In this document: in pieces, positions 1-8,673 of the stretch
Layout: each line of letters begins with the position of its first letter
How positions within the stretch are numbered: position 1 is the first letter of the stretch
Origin: Flavicella sediminum
GTDB lineage: Bacteria; Bacteroidota; Bacteroidia; Flavobacteriales; Flavobacteriaceae
Length of the DNA: 64,000 nucleotides
Assembly: GCF_006381105.1 (NCBI RefSeq)
Contig: NZ_VDET01000036.1
Span: 62,001 to 126,000 of the forward strand
Direction of reading: 5' to 3'
Notes under the pieces: model-generated
Told to the model about the DNA's origin: nothing
Database searches by the model: none
Seen by the model: only the letters and a program-made list of their open reading frames with translations
Made by a program: the position numbers and the translations under genes

Positions 1-931
1 ATATTCCAAAAAGATCTTTTAAAGGGGTGTCATTATAAGAAATTACACCAATATCTTCTCCTAATACCGATTCATTTTCTCTAGCTTGTCTTATAAAATT
101 CACCAAGTCAGATTCTTCTATAATGATAAATAAATCGCCTTGCTTAACAATCATATCATCATAAATTTGATCTATAACTTCAAAACCAAATTGATGTTCA
201 GCACAAAATTTTCCAATTCCATGCAAAATTCTTTTTGGATACGGATAAATCGACTCTTCAGGATACACCAAAATTATTTTTTTATATTTAGATACTTTAT
301 GAAGACCTGCTGTTAAGGCCTGATATACATCATTTTCAAAATCTTGGTAAATAGAAATAATTTGATTTTGATCGACTTCTAAATCATTATCCATTAAAAT
401 CAGTTTGTTCTCCGGTATTTTTTTTAAGGCTTTAGATACCGTTTCTGTTATACTAGAATGCTGAAGTTTGTCTGTTTTAAAATGAGGCATCACCACATAA
501 TAATCATAAGACGATTTATGTTTGTCTAATAAATTTAAAAATAAGGTTTCATCACAATGATAAATATGAAGATCGGTATGGGCATTGGCTCCAATACTCT
601 CTACAAATGAGTTGTAAATTCTCATTTTATAAGAACTTAATTTATTGATCAGGAACAAAATATTGGTTTTTGAAATAAGTTTTGTTCTAGCTATATAAAA
701 TCCTTTTCCTCTAATAGAAGAAATAACTTGTCTTTCTTTTAAAATATTATAGGCCTTTTCAACGGTATCTCTTGACACGTACAACTCCTCACTAAAATTA
801 TTTATAGAAGGAATTTTTTCATCCATCACCAAATTTCCTATGGAAATATTATGGATAATAGATTTTACAATTTGCTGGTATTTAGCCTCTCTTGAATCTT
901 CATCAATTTGAATAAATTTTGATATCTCCAT
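1..931 (-). CDS. GntR-family transcriptional regulator with LacI-like sensor domain, partial (C-terminus beyond the left edge)
   Basis: An open frame of 310 codons runs from the ATG at 929-931 to the window edge without a stop. The first ~75 residues form a GntR-type winged helix: it opens with the typical KYQQIVKSIIHNI helix, followed by IPSINNFSEEL, VSRDTVEKAYNIL and the wing IRGKGFYIA. From about residue 85 the protein continues as a periplasmic-binding-protein/LacI-like sugar sensor (ILFLINKLS, YYVVMPHF, KKIILVYPEE, IGVISYNDTPL). Such regulators in Bacteroidota commonly control monosaccharide catabolic genes. It is read away from the operon at 1373-13481 and is separated from it by a terminator. 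Its target is probably to the left of the window, and no GntR-like palindrome was noticed in the locus. Family assignment is confident; the ligand is unknown. Confidence 0.88.
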   Translation of the reverse strand, partial: MEISKFIQIDEDSREAKYQQIVKSIIHNISIGNLVMDEKIPSINNFSEELYVSRDTVEKAYNILKERQVISSIRGKGFYIARTKLISKTNILFLINKLSSYKMRIYNSFVESIGANAHTDLHIYHCDETLFLNLLDKHKSSYDYYVVMPHFKTDKLQHSSITETVSKALKKIPENKLILMDNDLEVDQNQIISIYQDFENDVYQALTAGLHKVSKYKKIILVYPEESIYPYPKRILHGIGKFCAEHQFGFEVIDQIYDDMIVKQGDLFIIIEESDLVNFIRQARENESVLGEDIGVISYNDTPLKDLFGI

Positions 932-1372
932 ATAAACTTAAATTTTAACTATTGAACAAACTTTTTGAAATTGAGCCTCAAAACATACATTAAAGTATCT
1001 TCATTTAACTCGCTAAATAAAAGAAACTCGATTCCTTTTTATTAGCACTTCAAAATTAGGTTGATTCAAGAAAAATTATGGGGACATATATCTTTTAAAT
1101 GAGGTTATATAACTAATCAAGGTGCGAAACAAAATGATAAAACATTACAATACAAGCACTTAATTATTAAACAAAAAAAAACACCTCCTAAAAGGTGTTT
1201 TTCTTGTTTTGTCCAAACTTCGACTAAAAACATCTGATTTTGTAGCCGTATGAACTAATAAGTAACGATTTAAATTCATAAAACACAAACTAATTTCTAA
1301 TCGTAAAAAACAAACATTGCTATTTCAATACTTTCCATTTTACAGATAATTTTAGTACTAGGTAATTTGAAT
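932..1372. other. Intergenic region, 441 bp
   Basis: The only structure I see is the terminator hairpin at 1177-1202, which ends the minus-strand operon. The rest is AT-rich. It must hold the promoter of the GntR gene, but I found no copy of the locus promoter motif here. Confidence 0.6.
1177..1202 (-). terminator. Rho-independent terminator of the SusC-to-1373 operon
   Basis: A perfect 10-bp stem (AAAAACACCT / AGGTGTTTTT) has a 6-base loop. On the minus strand it is followed by a run of T (the A-run at 1172-1180 of the plus strand). It lies 170 bases after the last gene of the minus-strand operon. Confidence 0.85.
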
Positions 1373-2554
1373 TTATTTATTTACGGCACTAAATTGTACT
1401 TTTAAAGGCACCCCATAAATAGATTCTAAATCTTTGACACTTTTTTTATAAAATGCCGTTTCGGGTGGTAAGCTAACCGTATCCCAAAAAACGGGATTGT
1501 ATTTCACTCCATAATCTCCAGCATCTTTGCGTTCAGAAATTACATTCTTGATATCAAATTTTTTCTTATTTGACTCAATACTTAAAACGATTGCTTCATG
1601 TCTATAAGCGCATTTTACTTTTGTTGTTTTTAAATTAAGTCGTTTTCTTTTTTGCTCACTAATAATTCCATGAAAAAACGGGTCTCTTTTATGGTAGCTT
1701 AGAACCAATTTTCCATTAATATCTTTTTTATAAAGAAAAAGTGCATTTAATCGAGATAATTCCATTTTATAAATACCATAAGTATCAATCCCTATATAAA
1801 GTCTTATAAAGTCCTTTTTCTTTATTTTGTTTCGTCCTTCAATAATCACAAGATCTTCCCCATCATAGGAGGTATCACCCGTTTTACTCCACTTATAATC
1901 TTTTAATGAAAAACCTTGTCTAATTGGATCAATTTGAGTCATTACAATTACTGTATGCACAGGTTGTTTTTGATTGACAAATCTATAATCCGCCGATTTT
2001 CTTTGCTCCGCAATCTCTATCTCATCAAAACTTGGAACACTAGGGCCGTAATCAAGTATTTTAAGATAATGTTCTACCATAAAACGTGTTTTACCATTTT
2101 CTACAGAAGACCTTCTATAAATCATGTTAATCTGATGCTTAGAACTCAATGTGTTTTTTCTAACTTTTTTTACAGCATTTTTAACATACGTAGCTGGTTT
2201 TAAAATTTCCACTTCAGAAAGGGAAACATTTTCCTCAATCAAAAGAAGAACTTTTTCTTTTTGTTGTAAATAATCTTGAACTTTTATTTTCAGTGTTTTA
2301 AAACCAATACTAGAAACTTCCAAAGTATCTAACAAATGTTCTTTTGACAATTTCAAACTAAAACCTCCATCGTCATTACTAGAAGTTCCTATATATTTTG
2401 AAGGAATTCCAATGGCTGCATAAGGAACCGATATATCAAATTCATCTTTGACAAATCCCTCAACTGTTATATCTTTTTTTTGTCCATAGGATGAAGCCGT
2501 GAATACTAAGACCAATAATACTGTCTTTAAAAATGTTTGTTTCAAATAAGTCAT
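1373..2554 (-). CDS. Secreted protein with carboxypeptidase-regulatory-like domain (function unknown)
   Basis: 393 residues with a signal peptide of about 24 residues ending ASSYGQ. Residues ~29-110 form a CarboxypepD_reg-like beta-sandwich, the domain also found at the N-terminus of SusC-type receptors. After it come the typical phrases SLSEVEIL and YVKNAVKKV. The remaining ~270 residues resemble the group of outer-membrane or periplasmic proteins of Bacteroidota annotated only as carboxypeptidase-like regulatory domain proteins. It is the last gene of the SusCD operon, 46 bases after the sulfatase at 2601-4001, and is followed by a clear terminator. A role in the cell envelope or in binding is possible, but no enzymatic motif is seen. 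Confidence 0.7.
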   Translation of the reverse strand: MTYLKQTFLKTVLLVLVFTASSYGQKKDITVEGFVKDEFDISVPYAAIGIPSKYIGTSSNDDGGFSLKLSKEHLLDTLEVSSIGFKTLKIKVQDYLQQKEKVLLLIEENVSLSEVEILKPATYVKNAVKKVRKNTLSSKHQINMIYRRSSVENGKTRFMVEHYLKILDYGPSVPSFDEIEIAEQRKSADYRFVNQKQPVHTVIVMTQIDPIRQGFSLKDYKWSKTGDTSYDGEDLVIIEGRNKIKKKDFIRLYIGIDTYGIYKMELSRLNALFLYKKDINGKLVLSYHKRDPFFHGIISEQKRKRLNLKTTKVKCAYRHEAIVLSIESNKKKFDIKNVISERKDAGDYGVKYNPVFWDTVSLPPETAFYKKSVKDLESIYGVPLKVQFSAVNK

Positions 2555-2600
2555 GTTTAAGTTTTTTTTATTTTTTTTCTAAAAAAAATACAATTCATCA

Positions 2601-4001
2601 TTAATTATTGGGTAAGCCATCTAAATAATAGTCAAAATAGTTATTCGCCGCGGCGGTCATACCTCCATTAGAAAACCCTCCTGGTGTTAGACCATTAGTC
2701 CAAACACGCAAATCTTCTTTAAGTTCGGTCGCTATTTCGGGTTCAACAGATAATAAATTATTTATTTCTCCAATATCTGCATCAAGATCAAAAAGGTATT
2801 CTCTATTATCTCCTTTTAAAAACTTCCATTTTCCTTTTCTAATAGCAGATTGTCCTCCCCATCTCCAACATAAAATTTCATGTGGAGCTCCCGCTTTTTC
2901 TCCATTCAAATAAGGAATTAAATTAACACCATCTAATGTATTATCCTTTGTCATACCGGCCAATTCTACCGCAGTAGCCGCAAAATCTAAAGCAGACACT
3001 GGGTGTTTATATACTCCATTTATCAATTTATCTTTCCAATACACCACAAAAGGCGTTCGAATACCTCCTTCAATTAAAGTTCCTTTCTCTCCATTTAAGG
3101 GATCGTTTAAAGAACCATCCCATCCAGGACCTCCACCAGGTTTGTCTTCTTTCGTTATTTTTAATGGCGCCCCATTATCTCCAATAATAAAAATAACTGT
3201 GTTTTCTAATAAGTTATTATCTTTCAAAGCTTTTACAATTTCTCCAACTCCATCGTCTACAGCAGACAACATTGCCAATGCTTGACGACGACGTTCTGGC
3301 ATTTCACCAGGAAATCTAGCTAAGTATTTTTGAGTCGCATCCAAAGGAACGTGTGGAGCTCTATATGCTAAATAGAAAAAAAACGGATTGTCTTTATTCA
3401 TTTCTATAAAAGTAGTGGCCGCTTTGCTACAGGCCTCTAAATGATATAAATTTGTCGATCCTTCCTTAATTGGGAATGTATTCCCATTTAAATCGAAATT
3501 AGCAATCTCATTATTACTGCTATTTTTTTGAAACACTTGATCAAAACCATGATCAACAATTTCTTCATTAGCACCTAAATGCCATTTACCAGCCATTCCT
3601 GTTGTGTAACCCGCTGTTTTCAATCGATCTCCAATAGTTATCTGCGCATTAAAACCTTCCTTAGAATCAGCATTAAGTTCCAATCCAAATTTTGATTGAA
3701 AACGACCTATTAAAATACCTGCTCTTGAAGGAATACATTGTGGAGCGGTAGAATAACCACTTTCCATGCGTACACCATGAACTGCCAAAGCATCAATATT
3801 TGGAGTTTTTACATCTGTTTTAACACCTTGAGCAGAAAGATCGGAATATCCATGATCATCGGTATAAATAACAATAAAATTAGGTTTCTTTTGTTCAACA
3901 ATAGGTTCTTCATTTGTTGAAGAATCTGTAACTTTTTGACATTGAACAAAAGTAAGAGCAATAATAAAATGAAAAAATATTTTAAAAATAAGTTTGCGCA
4001 T
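2601..4001 (-). CDS. Sulfatase (S1 family, lipoprotein)
   Basis: 466 residues. The N-terminus has a lipobox (LTFVQC, Cys21), so it is probably a membrane-anchored periplasmic or surface enzyme. It belongs to the formylglycine-dependent S1 sulfatases: metal-binding YTDDHGYSD at ~47-55, and the signature CIPSR at 89-93, whose Cys89 would be converted to formylglycine. C-terminal blocks include FIIGDNGAP and the KGT..EGGIRTPF strand. It would remove sulfate esters from the polysaccharide or its oligomers. It is closely similar along its whole length to the next sulfatase upstream (4076-5524), so the two arose by tandem duplication. The S1 subfamily and the sulfate position cannot be read from sequence alone. 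Confidence 0.93.
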   Translation of the reverse strand: MRKLIFKIFFHFIIALTFVQCQKVTDSSTNEEPIVEQKKPNFIVIYTDDHGYSDLSAQGVKTDVKTPNIDALAVHGVRMESGYSTAPQCIPSRAGILIGRFQSKFGLELNADSKEGFNAQITIGDRLKTAGYTTGMAGKWHLGANEEIVDHGFDQVFQKNSSNNEIANFDLNGNTFPIKEGSTNLYHLEACSKAATTFIEMNKDNPFFFYLAYRAPHVPLDATQKYLARFPGEMPERRRQALAMLSAVDDGVGEIVKALKDNNLLENTVIFIIGDNGAPLKITKEDKPGGGPGWDGSLNDPLNGEKGTLIEGGIRTPFVVYWKDKLINGVYKHPVSALDFAATAVELAGMTKDNTLDGVNLIPYLNGEKAGAPHEILCWRWGGQSAIRKGKWKFLKGDNREYLFDLDADIGEINNLLSVEPEIATELKEDLRVWTNGLTPGGFSNGGMTAAANNYFDYYLDGLPNN

Positions 4002-4075
4002 TTTCTATATTTTTTTTAAAAAAAATCAGTTACTATTCTTACACTGATAAACATAAAAAGGATATTGTAATTTAT

Positions 4076-5524
4076 CTATTGCTTGCTTACTTTAATTTTC
4101 CCCTTAGTATAAGGCAAGCCATCTAAATAAAAATCAAAATATGTATTCGCATTTTTAGACATAGTTCCTTTTGTAAATCCTTTAGGTGACAAATCTTGAC
4201 TCCAAGCAAATAATTCCTTTTTAAGCTGTGCCGCTATTTCTGGATATTGTTTTATGACATCCTTCTCTTCTTCAATATCCTTATCTAGATTGAAAAGATA
4301 TTCTCTTCCATCTCCTTTTAAAAACTTCCATTCTCCTTTTCTAATTGCAGATTGTCCTCCCCATCTCCAACAAAGACTTTCATGTGGCGCTTCTGATTTC
4401 TCACCACTTAAATAAGGGATCAAATTCACCCCATCCAAAGTATCATCATTTTCTAAACCAGCCAATTCAACTGCAGTAGCAGCAAAATCTAATGCCGATA
4501 CAGGATGCTTATAAGTTCCTTTTTGTAACTTATCTTTGTAATACACCACAAAAGGAGTTCTAATTCCCCCTTCTATCAAAGTCCCTTTTTCTCCATTTAA
4601 AGGATCATTGTAAGAACCGTCCCAACCTGGACCTCCACCTGGTTTATCATGTTTGGTGATTTTTAACGGAGCTCCATTGTCCCCAATGATAAAAATAACT
4701 GTATTTTCTAATAAATTATTTTCTTCTAATGTTTTCACTATTTCTCCAACTCCATCATCTACAGCAGACAACATGGCTAGCGCTTTGCGACGACGTTCAG
4801 GCATTTTTCCAGGGAAACGATCTAAGTATTTCTTTGTAGGATCTAAAGGAACATGGGGTGCTCTGTATGCTAAATAGAAAAAGAAAGGCTCCTCTTTATG
4901 CATATTGATAAACGTGGTTGCAGCTTTACTACAAGCATCTAAATGATACAATTTTGTAGTTCCTTTTTTTAACGGAAATGTATTTCCATTAAAGTCGAAA
5001 TTTGCCAAACCTTCACTTGCGCTATTTTTATACAGTACTTGGTCAAAACCGTGTTTGGGTATTTGATTCCCTGGTCCTAAATGCCATTTACCAGCCATAC
5101 CTGTAGCATAACCAGCCGCTTGTAATCTCTGAGCTATGGTAGTTTGTTTATCAAAACCTTCATACGTATCTCCATTTAACTCCAATCCAAATTTAGATTG
5201 ATGACGCCCTGACATAAGACCTCCGCGAGAAGGCACACATTGTGGAGCAGTAGAATAGCCACTCTCCATACGTACGCCATTACGAGCTAAGTTATCAATA
5301 TTAGGTGTTCTCACATCCTTCTTAATACCCTGTATAGAAAGGTCTGAATATCCATGATCATCTGTATAAATTAAAATAAAGTTGGGTTTCTTTTTATTTT
5401 GACTGTTACTGTTTGATGTTTTACTTACTACTTGGCATTGAACATTCATAAATGTCAACACAAACAGGAAAGATAATTTTATAGTGTTCTTTATCATTTC
5501 TAATATGTTTTTATATGTTCTCAA
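4076..5524 (-). CDS. Sulfatase (S1 family, lipoprotein), paralogue of the neighbouring sulfatase
   Basis: 482 residues from the longest start. The internal Met10 (start at 5497) gives a more typical lipoprotein signal (TFMNVQC) and is the likelier start. Metal-binding residues lie in YTDDHGYSD (~54-62), and the formylglycine signature is CVPSR at 96-100. The metal site is completed by IIGDNGAP. Large blocks are the same as in the sulfatase at 2601-4001 (for example GGGPGWDGS, DPLNGEKGTL, LCWRWGGQSAIRKG). The copies have diverged most in the signal peptide and the C-terminus, where this one has a charged tail GKIKVSKQ. It sits in the SusCD operon, 74 bases before its paralogue and 22 bases after the gene at 5547-7076. 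Confidence 0.92.
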   Translation of the reverse strand: MRTYKNILEMIKNTIKLSFLFVLTFMNVQCQVVSKTSNSNSQNKKKPNFILIYTDDHGYSDLSIQGIKKDVRTPNIDNLARNGVRMESGYSTAPQCVPSRGGLMSGRHQSKFGLELNGDTYEGFDKQTTIAQRLQAAGYATGMAGKWHLGPGNQIPKHGFDQVLYKNSASEGLANFDFNGNTFPLKKGTTKLYHLDACSKAATTFINMHKEEPFFFYLAYRAPHVPLDPTKKYLDRFPGKMPERRRKALAMLSAVDDGVGEIVKTLEENNLLENTVIFIIGDNGAPLKITKHDKPGGGPGWDGSYNDPLNGEKGTLIEGGIRTPFVVYYKDKLQKGTYKHPVSALDFAATAVELAGLENDDTLDGVNLIPYLSGEKSEAPHESLCWRWGGQSAIRKGEWKFLKGDGREYLFNLDKDIEEEKDVIKQYPEIAAQLKKELFAWSQDLSPKGFTKGTMSKNANTYFDFYLDGLPYTKGKIKVSKQ

Positions 5525-5546
5525 TTTTAGAGCGAAAATCTATTCG

Positions 5547-7076
5547 TTAATTTATTTGTATTTTTTTACTTTTCAACCCTTTATTTTGGACACCAACTCT
5601 TTCTGGATGGTATTTAGAAGCATCAAATTTTGAGTTTGCAACAGGCTGAATTGCCTTTGTGTCTTTTAAATGTTCTGTTATTAACTTGTCTAATTCAGCC
5701 ACTTTTTCAGGATAAACAGCAGCAAGGTTATTGTGCTCACTAACATCCCATTTTAAGTTGTACAACAAATAACTATGTTTTCCATTATTTCCCTGATAAA
5801 ACATTCTAATTAATTTCCAATCTTTAGCATGCACAGAAATAGCCGCTGGCAACCAGTCTGGAACAGCCGGTTGATGAGGAAAATAAGTAAATATACCTTC
5901 TCTTTTTATTGAAGCACCTTTCAGCGTTTCCGAAATATCAATTCCGTCTAACTCATGATTATCAGGAAGTTCCAAACCTGCCAAATTTAATAAGGTTGGA
6001 TAAAAATCTGTAGATTGAATTAACGCATCATTTATTGAACCTGCTACCGTAACGCCTGGGTACGAAATAATTGTTGGCACTCTTACCCCACCTTCAAACA
6101 TAGTTGCTTTTCCACCACGTAAAGGTCTGTTACTAGTTGGTGGGGCTAAATATTTTTCTCCATTTGGTAAAACATCCGTAACTCCGTCGTACATATTACC
6201 TCCATTATCACTGGTAAAAACTATAATAGTATTTTCACTAACGCCCAAACGGTCTAATTCGTCTAGTAACCTACCCACCGCCTGATCCATAGAATGTACC
6301 ATAGCTGCATAGGTAATAGAATGTTGTGCATCCGTTAAATCGACTTTGGTTCTGTAGTATTTTTTCAAACTTTCTTTTGCATCAAAAGGAGCATGCACAG
6401 AAAACTGCCAGTAGTTCATAAAAAAAGGTTTGGACGTATCTACTCTTCTTAACCAAGAAATCGCTTCATCGGCCATTCTATCTTCAATATGTTCTTTTGA
6501 AATTTTTTCTTTAAAATTTGGATATTTCCAAGGCGCCACAAAACTACCTGCCGGACCAGGACCAGGCCAATGTGGAATATCCACATCAAAACCATGTTCT
6601 AAGGGAGAATAAGGTTCTTTCCCTAAGTGCCATTTTCCAAAATGTGCCGTTTGATAACCCGCTTTTTTGAATTGCTTACCTAAAGTTGGTAATTTATTAT
6701 TTAATCTTGTTACCGATTCTAACAATACTGCTTTATTTCCTGGTGAAGGTTTTGCTTGTAATGTGGCTTTTAATTTTACATTCCCCAAATGCGCTGTTGG
6801 CGCTGTTACCCCAGTTCTAGCTGGTGTTTGCCCTGTTAAAATACTAGCTCTAGTTGGCGAACACAAGGGACTTGCAGCATAGGCACGGGTATAAGTGATT
6901 CCTCTTGCTGCTAATCGTTCTAAATTTGGTGTTTCGTATAACTTCGTTTTTCCATAAAGTGTTACATCGCTCCATCCTAAATCATCAGCCAAAATAAACA
7001 CAACATTTGGCTTATTTTGAGATTTTACACCCATAACAAGTGCACATGTAAAAAGTAAAAAAAGTACTTGTTTCAT
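5547..7076 (-). CDS. Sulfatase (S1 family), secreted
   Basis: 509 residues with a type I signal peptide ([10 protein letters not shown]...GVKSQ). S1 sulfatase: LADDLGWSD at ~29-37, formylglycine signature CSPTR at 72-76, GKWHLG, and the C-terminal metal site FTSDNGGN. The overall pattern is that of arylsulfatase-A-like bacterial enzymes, with EGGVRVPTI and [10 protein letters not shown]. It resembles the sulfatase at 20405-21925 (same [19 protein letters not shown] region, a following proline- and lysine-rich insertion, and a similar HGFDV/QGFDV and HAPF/HAPY layout), so the two probably act on related linkages. It is the fourth gene of the SusCD operon, 19 bases from the gene at 7096-8583. 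Confidence 0.93.
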   Translation of the reverse strand: MKQVLFLLFTCALVMGVKSQNKPNVVFILADDLGWSDVTLYGKTKLYETPNLERLAARGITYTRAYAASPLCSPTRASILTGQTPARTGVTAPTAHLGNVKLKATLQAKPSPGNKAVLLESVTRLNNKLPTLGKQFKKAGYQTAHFGKWHLGKEPYSPLEHGFDVDIPHWPGPGPAGSFVAPWKYPNFKEKISKEHIEDRMADEAISWLRRVDTSKPFFMNYWQFSVHAPFDAKESLKKYYRTKVDLTDAQHSITYAAMVHSMDQAVGRLLDELDRLGVSENTIIVFTSDNGGNMYDGVTDVLPNGEKYLAPPTSNRPLRGGKATMFEGGVRVPTIISYPGVTVAGSINDALIQSTDFYPTLLNLAGLELPDNHELDGIDISETLKGASIKREGIFTYFPHQPAVPDWLPAAISVHAKDWKLIRMFYQGNNGKHSYLLYNLKWDVSEHNNLAAVYPEKVAELDKLITEHLKDTKAIQPVANSKFDASKYHPERVGVQNKGLKSKKIQIN

Positions 7077-7095
7077 TTTTTTCTATTCAAAATTA

Positions 7096-8583
7096 TTACT
7101 TGTTTTTTTCCTCAAAAAGTTCCATCGGATTTTTAGTGTAGTTGTATTGCCATTTTTCATTAGGCTGCACGCTTCTAAAATCTTCGGCTCCATAAAAATT
7201 ATCTTTATAGCGTTTCATCCATTGCTTTGTCAAACCTTTTAGGTGTTCTTGAATTTCTTTGTATTCTGGATGATTGTAAAGATTGTTTAATTGGTGAGGA
7301 TCTTTTTTTCGATCAAACAAGGTATTGGTAATCGGATTGGCATCTTTATCCATTGAAAATGTAAAATCGTCTGTAACCACACCACGCCAATTAATATTTT
7401 TAGCATGCCCTAATCGATATACCCAAAGCGGCACGAAGTCGTCCTTTTTTACTTCATTTTTAGCCAAACTTTTTGATAAATCTCTACCGTCATATTTTTG
7501 TTTCGAATCAATATCTAAATAGCCCAATAGGGTAGGTAAAATATCCATTGTTCCAAAAAGTGTCTTCGTTTTCGTTCCTTTTTTAATTTTCTTTGGATAT
7601 TTAATAATAAAAGGAATTTTATTTGAATAATCGTGTGGATATTGTTTCGGTAAAATTGCTTGATGAGATTCTAACATATCCCCATGATCTGCAGAAAAAG
7701 CCACCAATGTATTTTCTTCTATATCCATCTTTTTTAACTGTCCCATTAATCTTCCTAAAGCAATATCGACCCCAGAGACTTGTGCCATATGACCATGATA
7801 CATTCTTCTTCTATCAGGTGTATCTTCTAAACCTGGGCGTAAAATAATGGAATCACGATTGTATAATTTCATCAACTCTTTTTCAGTATCATATCGATAA
7901 TGCATTTTCCCATCTACGCCTTTAAATTTTCCCCAATCATGTGGTGGATGCAAAGACAATACAATGGCGAACGGTTTTGTTGGATCTATATTTTTTAAAT
8001 AATTAATTGCTTGACGTGTTTGCCCATAAGGCTCCCATTCATTAAAAAATTCTTTTTCTTCTTTTTCATTCCAAAAAAACGATTTTCCTGCCCTAAAGTC
8101 TACATGACAGTTGTTGGTTAAAACCGTATCAAAACCATAACTCAATTCCTTAGGAACTCCCCTATCTCTATTTCCTCCTAACAAATGCCATTTCCCAAAA
8201 TAAGCGGTTTGATAGCCTTTTTCTTTTAAGATTTCTGCCATTAACTTTGTTTTATTTGGCAACAATGGAACATCATTTACAAAGGCTCCATTTTTTAAGG
8301 GATGCATTCCACTCATTAACATTCCTCTAAAAGGAGTACAAACAGGTTGACTAGAAAATGCATTTTCTAATAAAATTCCTTCTCTAGAAAGTTGATCTAA
8401 ATTTGGAGTAATAATTTGTGTATTCCCATAGGCTCCCACCATATCTGCAGAATGCTGGTCTGAAAGTACAATCACAAGATTGGATAACGGTTCCTTAGTT
8501 TCTTTCGCAGAATTTTTAGGATTAAATTTACAGCCTATAACTAATGGAACAATAAAAAGGATAAAAGTATACTTCATATTCAT
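7096..8583 (-). CDS. Sulfatase (S1 family, lipoprotein) with CTPFR signature
   Basis: 495 residues with a lipobox (PLVIGC, Cys18). The metal site is VLSDQHSAD at ~39-47, with Gln where many sulfatases have Asp. The formylglycine signature is CTPFR at 82-86, and GKWHLLGG and FSADHGDMLESH follow. The DQ and CxPFR features and the HPPHDWG block put it with choline-sulfatase/phosphonate-hydrolase-like sulfatases rather than with the arylsulfatase-A-like ones in this operon. It resembles the sulfatase at 42593-44038 (same DQ, CxPF, GAFVNDV/GVFMNDV). It is the first gene after SusD, behind a 32-base palindrome at 8630-8661. Confidence 0.92.
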   Translation of the reverse strand: MNMKYTFILFIVPLVIGCKFNPKNSAKETKEPLSNLVIVLSDQHSADMVGAYGNTQIITPNLDQLSREGILLENAFSSQPVCTPFRGMLMSGMHPLKNGAFVNDVPLLPNKTKLMAEILKEKGYQTAYFGKWHLLGGNRDRGVPKELSYGFDTVLTNNCHVDFRAGKSFFWNEKEEKEFFNEWEPYGQTRQAINYLKNIDPTKPFAIVLSLHPPHDWGKFKGVDGKMHYRYDTEKELMKLYNRDSIILRPGLEDTPDRRRMYHGHMAQVSGVDIALGRLMGQLKKMDIEENTLVAFSADHGDMLESHQAILPKQYPHDYSNKIPFIIKYPKKIKKGTKTKTLFGTMDILPTLLGYLDIDSKQKYDGRDLSKSLAKNEVKKDDFVPLWVYRLGHAKNINWRGVVTDDFTFSMDKDANPITNTLFDRKKDPHQLNNLYNHPEYKEIQEHLKGLTKQWMKRYKDNFYGAEDFRSVQPNEKWQYNYTKNPMELFEEKNK

Positions 8584-8629
8584 ACTACGATTAAATTCTC
8601 TTTTAAGAGAAACTATATTAATTTTAAAA

Positions 8630-8661
8630 CTAAAAGTCGCAAAATATTTTGCGACTTTTAG
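8630..8661. terminator. 32-base perfect palindrome between susD and the sulfatase genes
   Basis: The 32 bases read the same on both strands (CTAAAAGTCGCAAAAT and its complement) and would fold into a hairpin with a stem of up to 14-16 bp. It lies 12 bases after the susD stop and is followed on the transcribed minus strand by a T-rich stretch. A partial terminator or an RNA-stabilising hairpin that keeps SusCD expression above that of the downstream sulfatases is the simplest reading (inference). Confidence 0.65.
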
Positions 8662-8673
8662 AAATATAATATT

